The position numbers and the translations under genes are program-made. A model generated the notes under the pieces. That model had not been told where the DNA came from. It did no database searches and was given only the letters and a program-made list of their open reading frames with translations. Below, one piece after another: positions 54,894 to 63,697 of a stretch of 64,000 nucleotides of DNA. Each line of letters begins with the position of its first letter. Positions within the stretch are counted from its first letter, which is position 1. Origin of the DNA: Planktothrix paucivesiculata PCC 9631 (GTDB taxonomy: Bacteria; Cyanobacteriota; Cyanobacteriia; Cyanobacteriales; Microcoleaceae); NCBI RefSeq assembly GCF_900009265.2, contig NZ_LR735026.1, positions 518,359 to 582,358 on the forward strand, written 5' to 3'.

Positions 54894-56774
54894 ATGAAAT
54901 TAATTAATAAAAAGCCAACATTGGATTATTCTAACCTTAATTTAATGGTGGATTCAGAAAAACAGTTTTTCCAGTGGATGCGGGTTCTGATGTGTAGGAG
55001 TCTGAACGAAATTCAAGCTGACATTAAGATATTTTTGGCTCGCTTATTTGTAAATCGAGATCTACAGGAAGCTCTGCAACGCTCCTATAAAGAGTTATCC
55101 GATTTTAAGTTTGCCCTTGATCAATCCTGCATTGTAGCGATTACTAATGCCCAGGGGAAAATTACCTATGCTAACGCCAAGTTCTGTGATATTTCTAAAT
55201 ATTCTCGAGAAGAATTAATCGGTCAAGATCATCAGATTGTTAATTCAGGATATCACTCCAAACACTTTTTTACGGTTTTATGGTCAACGGTTAAATCTGG
55301 CAAAATTTGGCGCGGAGAAGTTCGGAATCAAGCCAAAGATGGAACTTATTATTGGGTTGATACCACCATTGTTCCTTTTTTAGATGAAAAGAATAAACCC
55401 TATCAATATATTGTGATTCGTAATGATATTACCGAACGTAAAAAAGCTGAATTTCAACTGTTATATGATCTTTTACATGATCGATTAACCGGATTAGCCA
55501 ATCGTAGCTTTTTGATTAGTGAAATCGATAAATCTATTGAAGGGGTGCAAAAGTATAATCAGGATTTATTTGCCGTATTATGTTTAGATTTAGATCGGTT
55601 TAAAGTCGTGAATGATAGTTTAGGGCGTCATGTAGGAGATCAATTATTAATAGCCTTTGCCCATCTGATTCGATCCTTAGTTTGTCATCCTAATATTGTC
55701 GCTCGTTTAGGGGGCGATGAATTTGCAATTTTACTCAAATCTATTCAGTCTCCCCTAGAAGCGATTGACCTGGCAAAACAGATTAATCATATCCTATCCA
55801 ATCCCTTTGAAATTGGCGGACATCAAGTATTTAAAAGCACTAGCATCGGTATAGTTTTAGGAACAAACCATTATCATCAAGCGGAAAATATCCTCAGAGA
55901 TGCCGATATTGCCATGCACGAAGCCAAGGAAAAAGGCAAGGGATGTTTAGAAATTTTTGATCGGAAAATTCATGATCAAGCCTTAGTTAAAATGCAGTTA
56001 GAAATTGAACTACGTCAGGCAATTGTTAAACAGGAATTTGCCGTTTTTTACCAACCGATTATTAACTTAAAAACCGGAAAAATCACAGGATTTGAAGCCC
56101 TGGTGCGTTGGCTACACCCCAAACAGGGAATGATTTCTCCGGCGGATTTTATTCCCCTAGCCGAAGCCACCGGATTAATTGTTCCCATCGGAAATTGGGT
56201 ATTAAAACAAGCCTGCCAACAACTGCAAGAATGGCAATCTCTAAGACACCTGAAAAATTTAGTTCACCCCCTCACCGTAAATGTTAACTTCTCAGCCAAA
56301 CAATTTGATTTATCTAATGTAATTGAAATTGTAGAAACTATTTTAAATACTACCCAAATTTCCCCCGGTGATCTCAAAATTGAGTTAACCGAAAGTGTTT
56401 TAATTGATAATAGCAAAACCCTCGAGATTATTGCTCAACTCAAATCCTATCATATTGGCTTGAGTATAGATGATTTTGGCACGGGATATTCCTCCCTCAG
56501 CTATTTACATCGTTTCCCCTTAGATACTTTAAAAATAGATCGATCATTTATTCAAAATATAGGACAAAATGGTCGAGAAACTGAAATTGTTTTAGCAATT
56601 ATTAGTTTAGCCCATAACCTAGGGATGGATGTGGTTGCCGAAGGAGTTGAAACCCAAGAACAGTTAGATCAACTGCGACGATTTGATTGTGAATATGGAC
56701 AGGGTTATTTATTCTCTAAACCCCTAAGTGCCGAAGCCACTGAAGCCCTATTACACTCTAATCCCCAATGGTAA
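54894..56774 (+). CDS. PAS-GGDEF-EAL cyclic-di-GMP protein
   Basis: A 626-residue protein that may make and degrade cyclic di-GMP. Residues about 65-185 are a PAS domain ([20 protein letters not shown]), 190-345 a GGDEF domain with an intact catalytic motif [10 protein letters not shown] (about 271-280), and 365-620 an EAL domain with [43 protein letters not shown] and [11 protein letters not shown], all consistent with an active phosphodiesterase. Which activity dominates cannot be read here. The long N-terminus has no membrane segment. It is monocistronic. Confidence 0.93.
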   Translation: MKLINKKPTLDYSNLNLMVDSEKQFFQWMRVLMCRSLNEIQADIKIFLARLFVNRDLQEALQRSYKELSDFKFALDQSCIVAITNAQGKITYANAKFCDISKYSREELIGQDHQIVNSGYHSKHFFTVLWSTVKSGKIWRGEVRNQAKDGTYYWVDTTIVPFLDEKNKPYQYIVIRNDITERKKAEFQLLYDLLHDRLTGLANRSFLISEIDKSIEGVQKYNQDLFAVLCLDLDRFKVVNDSLGRHVGDQLLIAFAHLIRSLVCHPNIVARLGGDEFAILLKSIQSPLEAIDLAKQINHILSNPFEIGGHQVFKSTSIGIVLGTNHYHQAENILRDADIAMHEAKEKGKGCLEIFDRKIHDQALVKMQLEIELRQAIVKQEFAVFYQPIINLKTGKITGFEALVRWLHPKQGMISPADFIPLAEATGLIVPIGNWVLKQACQQLQEWQSLRHLKNLVHPLTVNVNFSAKQFDLSNVIEIVETILNTTQISPGDLKIELTESVLIDNSKTLEIIAQLKSYHIGLSIDDFGTGYSSLSYLHRFPLDTLKIDRSFIQNIGQNGRETEIVLAIISLAHNLGMDVVAEGVETQEQLDQLRRFDCEYGQGYLFSKPLSAEATEALLHSNPQW

Positions 56775-56908
56775 TCTAATCTTCAACAGATGTTTCCCTT
56801 CTCCCTCGAAAGTTTAATGACAGAGCGAGAAAAATTTGTTAAAATTTCCCTGTTAATGGAGTTAATTCCAAAACACAAAACTCGATTAAATTTTAATTAG
56901 GAGAAAAA

Positions 56909-57424
56909 ATGGCTGATAACAGACTTCGTAATTTTTTAATTGGTGCCGGAATTGCCACTGCGGGTGCAATTGGAACTAAAGTCGCCGTTGATTATTTCAA
57001 AAATCGAGGCAAAGAGGAGGTTGTAGATGAAAGTCAAGGAGATGCGATCGCCGCTTCTCCAGAACAAGTGAGTTATGCTGTGGTTCAACCCAGTGAAGTT
57101 CAGACCTTTTTAGATAAAAGTTTCGGAGAAGTGGGCCGTTATGTCCCCCTTCGAGAACCCAAGGTTTTTGATTATCAAGGCCAACAATATATGGTGATTT
57201 GGGCCGAAGATAATAAAAACAAGAAAAATCAAATGATGGCCTTCCAATATACTGATACTGGCCGAAAAATGATTGCCAGTGTCGGCTATACCCCCACCAA
57301 AACCGATTATAACCTTCCTGGCCTCAGCAGTACACCCTTTGCTATCAAAGTTAATGATCAAAAACTAACCTCCGGTCAAGGAGAAACAGGTGGCAGTAAC
57401 GACGTCGATTTTGTTCTAGCCTAA
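56909..57424 (+). CDS. Small Gly/Ala-start protein of unknown function
   Basis: A 171-residue protein with a strong ribosome site (TAGGAGAAAAAATG). Residues 8-30 (NFLIGAGIATAGAIGTKVAV) form a glycine-rich hydrophobic segment, possibly an anchor, followed by an acidic linker and a beta-rich domain (VPLREPKVFDYQGQQYMVIW). Nothing is recognised. The palindromic repeat at 57429 follows immediately after its stop. Confidence 0.6.
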   Translation: MADNRLRNFLIGAGIATAGAIGTKVAVDYFKNRGKEEVVDESQGDAIAASPEQVSYAVVQPSEVQTFLDKSFGEVGRYVPLREPKVFDYQGQQYMVIWAEDNKNKKNQMMAFQYTDTGRKMIASVGYTPTKTDYNLPGLSSTPFAIKVNDQKLTSGQGETGGSNDVDFVLA

Positions 57425-57428
57425 ACCC

Positions 57429-57458
57429 GTAGAGACGTGCCACGGCGCGTCTCTCTAT
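57429..57458. repeat. Short GTAGAGACGTGCC inverted repeat
   Basis: GAGACGTGCC and GGCGCGTCTC pair around AC, making a ten-base stem with one G-T type mismatch. It lies between two convergent genes with four and two bases to spare, so it is also a good bidirectional terminator candidate. It is a relative of the repeat at 11000-11051. Confidence 0.75.
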
Positions 57459-57460
57459 CT

Positions 57461-57901
57461 TTAAGGCGATCTACCTAACTCAGTTGACCAATTTTCTGTT
57501 GACAATTCTATAATTTGTCCAAAGTCTGACTGATTACGGGTGAGTAAAATAGCTTCATTTGTCAAACTAATAGCAGCAATTTTCAGATCCATAGTCCCCA
57601 AACGAGGATAAGATTTTCGGAGTTGTTGATATGCGATCGCTGCGGTTCCATTAAAGGGGAGAATTGGAATTGAACAGTAGTCTGTTGCCGATTGCTGTAG
57701 TCCTTGATAGGCTAAAACTTGTTCATCTATATTTTTAGCTTGTCCTAGAAAACTGAGTCGCCCTCTAGTTTGTTCTTCATAAGTAATAATCGTGACAGCA
57801 ACTTCAACTTTTTCTAGGGTTTCTAGTCTTTTTAAAATGCGTTTTCCCTGTTGTCCGTTGCGCTGAATTAAGCTCAGATGGTCGGTGTCTAGGATGTACA
57901 T
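57461..57901 (-). CDS. vapC: PIN-domain toxin, VapC family
   Basis: A 146-residue PIN-domain ribonuclease, expected to cleave RNA as a toxin. I use ATG 57901 (MYILDTDHLSLI) rather than the upstream TTG at 57907. Catalytic acidic residues lie in ILDTDHLS, in the TYEEQ segment and in LGTMDLKIAAI, and the arginine-rich ISLTNEAILLTRNQSDF ending is typical. It follows a 70-residue likely antitoxin gene by 17 bases. Unlike the pair at 32.9 kb, it is complete. Confidence 0.85.
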   Translation of the reverse strand: MYILDTDHLSLIQRNGQQGKRILKRLETLEKVEVAVTIITYEEQTRGRLSFLGQAKNIDEQVLAYQGLQQSATDYCSIPILPFNGTAAIAYQQLRKSYPRLGTMDLKIAAISLTNEAILLTRNQSDFGQIIELSTENWSTELGRSP

Positions 57902-57918
57902 AAACAAATCTGATTAAC

Positions 57919-58131
57919 CTACTTCACAGAGTTACGCCACTCTTTCCCTAATTCTAGGACAGCATCAAAGGTAGGGTCATTTTCGCAACTACCTGCGACT
58001 TTTTGCCACCAAGGATTTTTCTGCTCAATGAAGCTAGATAAAATCTGTTTCATTTCTGCGAGTTCCGTTTCTAAAATGGCAACTCGTGCTTCAATTTTTG
58101 GGGGCTTTTCTTCAGTCTGTTGAGATATCAT
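57919..58131 (-). CDS. Likely antitoxin partner of the PIN toxin
   Basis: A 70-residue protein directly upstream of the PIN-toxin gene on the same strand, as expected of an antitoxin. It has a helical, heptad-rich segment (EARVAILETELAEMKQILSS) for dimerisation and a C-terminus WWQKVAGSCENDPTFDAVLE that is probably the toxin-binding part. No DNA-binding motif is obvious. The assignment rests on position and size. Confidence 0.65.
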   Translation of the reverse strand: MISQQTEEKPPKIEARVAILETELAEMKQILSSFIEQKNPWWQKVAGSCENDPTFDAVLELGKEWRNSVK

Positions 58132-58289
58132 AATTTAGGAGAAGTTTATTTAAGATTTTGTATTGATTAAAGTATAGCTCAAGGGAAGCATCGCGTAACC
58201 TAATATTGACTCAATCTCTAGTTTTTGTTCGGAATCAACTATTTGCCACTCCCTAGCCATATTTTAATCCTTATAACATAAGTCTGGGA
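58132..58289. other. Spacer between the antitoxin gene and the insertion remnant
   Basis: Non-coding bases; I see no feature beyond a probable promoter region for the antitoxin-toxin pair on the minus strand. Confidence 0.35.
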
Positions 58290-58690
58290 GCTTGAAAACT
58301 CAGTGTCTTCAGACCTGAGATGAAAAGCGACTCAGGGGGTTTTAACCCCCGTGAATATTTCTTCAATCTATGTTAATATATCCAGTAACAGGAAAAGGTA
58401 AACAACCTGTCTAAAAACCTAGTCGCCTAACGGCAAAACGCTGAACCTTGACAATTGAATCTATAGGGTTCTACTGCACAGTTCTAGTTTTCCCCCAGCA
58501 GTGGGTAAAAGATTCATGGGAGCTAGACGAACAGTTTTTAAGCAAAAAAGAACTCGCATTAATGCGAATAGGGTAGGGCATACCCGAATTTACGCTTGGG
58601 GAGAATCCCACCTCTGGTTAAAGCACTGCAAGGTACTTTGATTAAGTGGTTTCGTTGAACCAAGAATCTCAGCGTCTTCAGACCTGAGAG
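58290..58690 (+). mobile_element. Decayed IS200/IS605-type (tnpB) remnant with two end hairpins
   Basis: The hairpin CTCAG-N-GTCTTCAGACCTGAG occurs at 58299-58319 and again at 58668-58688, differing at one base, and lies at both edges of a ~390-base segment. A plus-strand frame between 58550 and 58650 reads NANRVGHTRIYAWGESH, resembling the C-terminal end of TnpB proteins of this family, so the 3' part of a tnpB gene is left. The distal hairpin resembles the terminal stem that overlaps the guide RNA end in such elements. No full transposase frame is present. The CHAT gene begins 55 bases after it. Confidence 0.6.
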
Positions 58691-58745
58691 TGTCAATAAA
58701 ATGAATGGTATAAAATAGCAACAATATTCCCACCCTGCCAGTGCC

Positions 58746-61700
58746 ATGAACGAAGAACGCCTACTCGCCTATCTGTCCCTAATTCAAGAACTCCTCGACT
58801 GTCCCAGTGGGGAAGAAAACCAAATCCTCAACCAACACCCGGAACTGCTTGATGGGGCATTTGTGCAGGTGTGCGAACAGGTGGCAGAACAATTGCAGAG
58901 TGACGGACAAGAGAATAACGCGGGTTTTCTGCGAAATCTGGCGCAAGAGGTGGGGGCGTTTTTGGCGAGGCAGGGGACGGGGGAAAATCAGCAAGAAGTA
59001 TTACAACAGTTTTGGCAACAACTGCTCAAAGCCCAAATGCAGGGCGGCATAGCAGCAGTTCATCAGGTGATGCGGCAAAATATGGGGTTGATTGTTCCCA
59101 ACCTGGGGGATACCATTGTCCAGTCAATACCAGGACTTCTAGCTCAGAATCCCGACCAAGCCGAAAGAGTGGCAGGCTTAGTCGGAGATACCTGCACCAG
59201 TATTCGACTATTCCCCTATGGTCGGTATGCAGAAGCCTTAGAGATTGCCATTCGCGGCTATGGGGTGGTGCTGGAACTGCGGGCGGATAACCCGGAAAAA
59301 CGGGCGCAAACCCTGACTAACCTCGGAAGTGTCCGCAGCACCCAAGCCATTATGGGCATCAACCCCGCTGCCAATCTCGAAAGTGCGATCACCTCCTGCG
59401 ATCAAGCCGCCGGGATTATGCGGCGGTTGGGGTTAGACAAAGACCTCTCCTCTACCCTGAATAACCTCGGAATTGCCCGCAGCACCCAAGCCCAGATGGG
59501 CATCAACCCCGCCGCCAATCTCGATAGGGCGATCGCTGCCTACGATGAAGCCGCAGAAATTCGGCGACGGTTGAAGTTAGACAAAGACCTCTCCTCTACC
59601 CTGAATAACCTCGGAATTGCCCGCCGCACCCAAGCCCAGATGGGCATCAACCCGGCTGCCAATCTCGATAGGGCGATCGCCGCCTACGATGAAGCCGCAG
59701 AAATTAGGCGGCGGTTGGAGTTAGAAAAAGACCTCTCCTCTACCCTGACTAACCTCGGAGTTGCCCGCCTCACCCAAGCCGAGATGGGCATCAACCCCGC
59801 CGCCAATCTCGATAGGGCGATCGCTGCCTACGATGAAGCCGCAGAAATTAGGCGGCGGTTGAAGTTAGAAAAAGACCTCTCCTCTACCCTGACCAACCTT
59901 GGAAATGCCCGCAGCACCCAAGCCCAGATGGGGATCAACCCGGCCGCCAATCTCGATAGTGCGATCGCTGCCTACGATGAAGCCGCAGAAATTCGGCGGC
60001 GGTTGGGGTTAGACAAAGACCTCTCCCAAACCCTGACTAACCTCGGAAGTGTCCGCAGCACCCAAGCCATTATGGGCATCAACCCCGCCGCCAATCTCGA
60101 TAGTGCGATCGCTGCCTACGATGAAGCCGCAGAAATTGGGCGGCGGTTGGGGTTAGCCCGCGACTTAGCAATAACCCTGAATAACTTTGGTTTTGCCTAC
60201 CAAGCTCAATCTCGCCTAGCCGGGAACAGTTCCACCCAGACACAACAAGCCCTAGAAAATGCCTACCGTAGCTTTCAAGAAGCCCTGGAACGGGTGGAAT
60301 ATCTGCGGGGGGAAATTGGTGCCGATAGTGAGGGCTATAAACGCAACTTTAATGAGGAATGGAACAGAGTTTATCGCGGCATGGTGGAAGTCTGCCTAGA
60401 GTTGGGTCGATATCAGGATGCGATTGAATATGTAGACCGTAGCAAAGCCCGGAACTTAGTGGAACTCATCGCCACCCGTGACGCATATCCGGGGCGCGTA
60501 ATGCCCGAGAACGACCGCCAACAGTTGCAGCAACTCAAAATCGACATTGCTCAAGCAGAACGTCGCATCCAAGACGAGGAGAACCCCGACCCGACCCACC
60601 TCAAGCAATTGCGGCAACAAAAGCGGGAACTCGAACCCTACAAACCCCTGCATTTCCAGGGGATGCAAGAGTTACTGGATAAAGAAACCGCCATCCTAGA
60701 ATGGTATATCCTGGGGGATAAATTCCTCACCTTCACCCTAATGCCTGATCCCTCCCTAACCCTGCATTCAGAAGGGGGGGAACAAGAGGCAGACCCCTCA
60801 GAACCCCCTTTTTTAAGGGGGGCAGGGGGGATCAAAATCTGGACATCTTCAGAGGAAGACCTAGATAAACTCATCGACTGGACAAATCAATACCGAAATG
60901 CCTACTACCAAGCCCAAGAAGCTTTACAAGTTGCCCTCGCAGCATTAAAAGCAGCCAAAACCGAACAGGAACAGCAAAAAGCTGACGAACTATGGGCCCA
61001 AGCCCAAGATATTTGGCAAAATCCCCTGGCTCAACGGCTAGAAACCCTCGCCGAAATCCTCCACCTGCCAGAAATTCTGCAAAACCTCTTTAAAGAATTC
61101 CCCAACTGTAAAAAACTCATTCTCATCCCCCACCGTTACCTGCACCTGTTCCCCCTCCATGCCCTACCCATTCCCACAGGAGAAAGTAAGATAAAATCCC
61201 TACAGGAATTATTTGAACAAGGTGTTACCTACGCCCCCAACTGTCAACTCCTGCAACAAGCCCAAACCCGCCACCGTCCGAATTTTAAACGCTTGTTTGC
61301 CGTCCAAAACCCCAACGACAACCTCAGTTTTGCTGATTTGGAAGTGGAAACCATTGGCGGTCTTTTCCTCCTCGACCCCAACAGTCTCCAAAAAGGCAAG
61401 GCCACAAAAGCCAACTTCCTCGCCAAAGACCTCCGCCAAACCCATCATCTTTTCTTCTCCTGTCACGCAGGCTTTAACCGCGAATCTCCCCTAGATTCTG
61501 GCTTGGAACTCGCTGATGACATCCTCACCCTAGAGGAAATTATCGCCTCCCTCAACCTGAGTCAGTGCAGCCTCGTTACCCTCTCCGCCTGCGAAACCGG
61601 ACAAGTGGCCATTGATGACACCGACGAATATATCAGCCTCTCCAGTGGCTTCATCCTGGCGGGTAGTCCTAGCGTCCTGGTTAGTCTCTGGTCGGTTAAC

Positions 61701-62360
61701 CAAGTTTCCACCGCCCTGCTGCTGATTAAAACCTACGAAACCCTCCAAAACCACCCCGGACAAATCGCCATCGCCCTCAAAACCGCTCAAATCTGGCTCC
61801 GGGATACCACCGTTAAGGGGTTTCAAGTCTGGGTGGAAAAATGCCAGCTATTAGAAGGAGGAGATTGGCAAAAACCTTTAGCCGAATTTTTCCAACAATT
61901 GGGGCAAAATGAAAAGGGGGTTAATGACCGCCCCTATCAGTCTCCCTATCACTGGGCGGCATTCTGTGTAGTTGGACAAGGAGAACAAAAAATGGCAAGC
62001 GATAGCGATAAAATTCAAGCCTTTACTGATTTATTGAGCAATAATCTTTTAGCTGACTATTTGCCAGATTTAGAAGAATTAAAATCCCAACTGGGTGACG
62101 ATGATGAAAAAAATGCAGAAGCGATCGACCAATGGTTAAATAATGATCAGCGTAAGTCAATCTTAACAGCTTATCATGAACAATTAAAATCTATCACCTC
62201 TATTAATCCCCTCCTGGGAGAAACGGGTGAAAAAGGATTCGGTGGCAGTACACCTAATCCTAAACCTCCCAGTCCATCCCTACCAAAACTGATTGACAAC
62301 ATCACAAAAGATCCTACAAAATTGCCTAAAAATCCAGAAGAAAATCCCCCACAGTCTTGA
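58746..62360 (+). CDS. TPR-CHAT caspase-like protease
   Basis: A 1204-residue protein. Residues 1-75 (MNEERLLAYLSLIQELLDCP) form a helical domain shared by many cyanobacterial CHAT proteins. Six near-identical 48-residue TPR-like repeats run from 190 to 477, followed by a further TPR and a coiled linker with an in-frame repeat insertion (about residues 684-697). The CHAT domain (about 780-1080) has the catalytic His907 in LFFSCHAGF and Cys949 in LSACETG. After it come ~120 residues of helical and Pro-rich tail (NPKPPSPSLPKL). The stop overlaps the next gene by one base. Clan CD proteases of this class are often defence sensors; the trigger is unknown. Confidence 0.88.
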   Translation: MNEERLLAYLSLIQELLDCPSGEENQILNQHPELLDGAFVQVCEQVAEQLQSDGQENNAGFLRNLAQEVGAFLARQGTGENQQEVLQQFWQQLLKAQMQGGIAAVHQVMRQNMGLIVPNLGDTIVQSIPGLLAQNPDQAERVAGLVGDTCTSIRLFPYGRYAEALEIAIRGYGVVLELRADNPEKRAQTLTNLGSVRSTQAIMGINPAANLESAITSCDQAAGIMRRLGLDKDLSSTLNNLGIARSTQAQMGINPAANLDRAIAAYDEAAEIRRRLKLDKDLSSTLNNLGIARRTQAQMGINPAANLDRAIAAYDEAAEIRRRLELEKDLSSTLTNLGVARLTQAEMGINPAANLDRAIAAYDEAAEIRRRLKLEKDLSSTLTNLGNARSTQAQMGINPAANLDSAIAAYDEAAEIRRRLGLDKDLSQTLTNLGSVRSTQAIMGINPAANLDSAIAAYDEAAEIGRRLGLARDLAITLNNFGFAYQAQSRLAGNSSTQTQQALENAYRSFQEALERVEYLRGEIGADSEGYKRNFNEEWNRVYRGMVEVCLELGRYQDAIEYVDRSKARNLVELIATRDAYPGRVMPENDRQQLQQLKIDIAQAERRIQDEENPDPTHLKQLRQQKRELEPYKPLHFQGMQELLDKETAILEWYILGDKFLTFTLMPDPSLTLHSEGGEQEADPSEPPFLRGAGGIKIWTSSEEDLDKLIDWTNQYRNAYYQAQEALQVALAALKAAKTEQEQQKADELWAQAQDIWQNPLAQRLETLAEILHLPEILQNLFKEFPNCKKLILIPHRYLHLFPLHALPIPTGESKIKSLQELFEQGVTYAPNCQLLQQAQTRHRPNFKRLFAVQNPNDNLSFADLEVETIGGLFLLDPNSLQKGKATKANFLAKDLRQTHHLFFSCHAGFNRESPLDSGLELADDILTLEEIIASLNLSQCSLVTLSACETGQVAIDDTDEYISLSSGFILAGSPSVLVSLWSVNQVSTALLLIKTYETLQNHPGQIAIALKTAQIWLRDTTVKGFQVWVEKCQLLEGGDWQKPLAEFFQQLGQNEKGVNDRPYQSPYHWAAFCVVGQGEQKMASDSDKIQAFTDLLSNNLLADYLPDLEELKSQLGDDDEKNAEAIDQWLNNDQRKSILTAYHEQLKSITSINPLLGETGEKGFGGSTPNPKPPSPSLPKLIDNITKDPTKLPKNPEENPPQS
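59313..60176. repeat. Six 144-bp tandem repeats in the CHAT gene
   Basis: Units begin at 59313, 59457, 59601, 59745, 59889 and 60033, each exactly 144 bases (48 codons) and highly alike at DNA level. The consensus contains NPAANLD.AIAAYDEAAEI and the spacer DKDLSST. Equal length with little drift suggests recent expansion or gene conversion. Confidence 0.93.
60795..60834. repeat. Interspersed palindromic repeat inserted in frame
   Basis: The segment around CCCCCTTTTTTAAGGGGGG (60804-60822) with flanking CCTCAGAAC and CAGGGGGGATC is the common cyanobacterial inverted repeat, read here as PSEPPFLRGAGGI in the CHAT frame between the TPR region and the CHAT domain. Confidence 0.7.
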
Positions 62361-63673
62361 TGAAAAATATCACCTTTAGCTGCTTCGCTTTCCACCTGCA
62401 ACAACGCCTTGATGATGCCCCCGATGTCCCTAATCCGAAGGCAGATAGTCTCTGGAAAAGTTTAACATTTCTCCCCTTTCCTGAACTCAAAAATATCAAG
62501 TCTCAACCCGAAGTGGAAGTTAAGTTAACGGCAATTCCGACTAATTTCGGGTTTAAGTTGGAGGGAAATTTGCAACCGTTTCTCCTGAATGATACCTATT
62601 GTGTGGATATTACCCTCAAGCCGGAAGGGGAAAATGTAGAAGTTGAAGTTGCACAACTTTCAGCTTTTCAACCCCAGGTTTTCCTGAATCAAATTAAAGC
62701 CGATTTAGGCAAGGTTTTAACTATACATGGGGAACAAAATTATTGGATAACATCAAAACCAAAACTTGAAGAAGCGGAAAAATGGGCAAATGCTTTATGT
62801 GAGGATAAGGAGGATAAGTCATTTAAGCCACAATTTATTGATCAGTTGGAATTGTTTAATTGTCCCTGTTTTCTGTTTGAAGCCGGGGATTTAACGATTA
62901 TTATTTCTTTGGCAAAACCCAAACAGTTAGATTTAAAAAAAGCTAATGATAACTATAGCTGGTTGAGGGATTTATTTTGGTGTCAAAAAAAGATTGTGGC
63001 GACCTACTCAAAGGCAAAACAGTCTTATCAAAAAGCTAGGGAACTCTATAGTAAATTAGAGAATAACCTGCCAAAATTCTATACAATTTCTGATGAAACT
63101 CCAGAACAACGGCTAAATAGCTTAGATACAATGGTTCAGGAAATTCCCCAAGATTTATTATATTATAATTGTTGTTTGCGGGATTTAAAAACTCATTATA
63201 CCACAATTAAAACTAATTCTGATAATTTTAAAACCTGTTTGAATTCTTTACTAGAGGCAGGGAATAAGCTGGAGGTGTGGTCACGTTTAGCTGAAAAAAC
63301 CTATCCTCTTTATCTGCGCCAAATCGAGACTTATTTGGAGTATTTGGAGCCGGGGAAAGATTTATTTAGTGATTTGATTAATACAATTAGGGCCAGGACG
63401 GAAATTGAACAGGCGAAAAGCAACCAAGATTTGCAAGACCATATTCAATCTATTGGTGTGGGAATTGCAGCCGGGGCGATAATTGCTTCTACATCGGGTT
63501 TGATGATGACACCCTGGAGTCCTCCCACACGCGATAACTGGATTAAACCCGTTCTCCTTCACCCTTTTATTATCGCCCTGGCTCTCAGTGCATTCTGTTC
63601 TTGGGGTGCATGGAAATTAATGAAATGGCGAATTGAGAGTCGAAGAAAGCGATCGCTAAAAACTACCTCATAA
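62360..63673 (+). CDS. Two-TM membrane protein coupled to the CHAT protease
   Basis: A 437-residue protein from ATG 62360, sharing one base with the CHAT stop (TGATG), so translation is coupled. I recognise no domain. Residues 1-190 are mixed alpha/beta with several Cys (FNCPCFLFEAGDLTIII), 195-350 a helical, Lys/Gln-rich coiled region, and two hydrophobic helices lie at about 366-385 (IGVGIAAGAIIASTSGLMM) and 399-418 (PFIIALALSAFCSWGAW), followed by a basic end RRKRS. Its tight coupling to a protease suggests it is the membrane-acting partner or substrate, perhaps a pore or anchor. This is inference; the family appears unknown. Confidence 0.75.
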   Translation: MKNITFSCFAFHLQQRLDDAPDVPNPKADSLWKSLTFLPFPELKNIKSQPEVEVKLTAIPTNFGFKLEGNLQPFLLNDTYCVDITLKPEGENVEVEVAQLSAFQPQVFLNQIKADLGKVLTIHGEQNYWITSKPKLEEAEKWANALCEDKEDKSFKPQFIDQLELFNCPCFLFEAGDLTIIISLAKPKQLDLKKANDNYSWLRDLFWCQKKIVATYSKAKQSYQKARELYSKLENNLPKFYTISDETPEQRLNSLDTMVQEIPQDLLYYNCCLRDLKTHYTTIKTNSDNFKTCLNSLLEAGNKLEVWSRLAEKTYPLYLRQIETYLEYLEPGKDLFSDLINTIRARTEIEQAKSNQDLQDHIQSIGVGIAAGAIIASTSGLMMTPWSPPTRDNWIKPVLLHPFIIALALSAFCSWGAWKLMKWRIESRRKRSLKTTS

Positions 63674-63697
63674 AAAATCTCTTACAACAGAGAAACT

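Noticed and set aside
58779-61826. Several long open frames antisense or out of frame to the CHAT gene
   Set aside because: They follow from its GC-rich, repetitive codons; they have no ribosome sites and no recognisable protein features.
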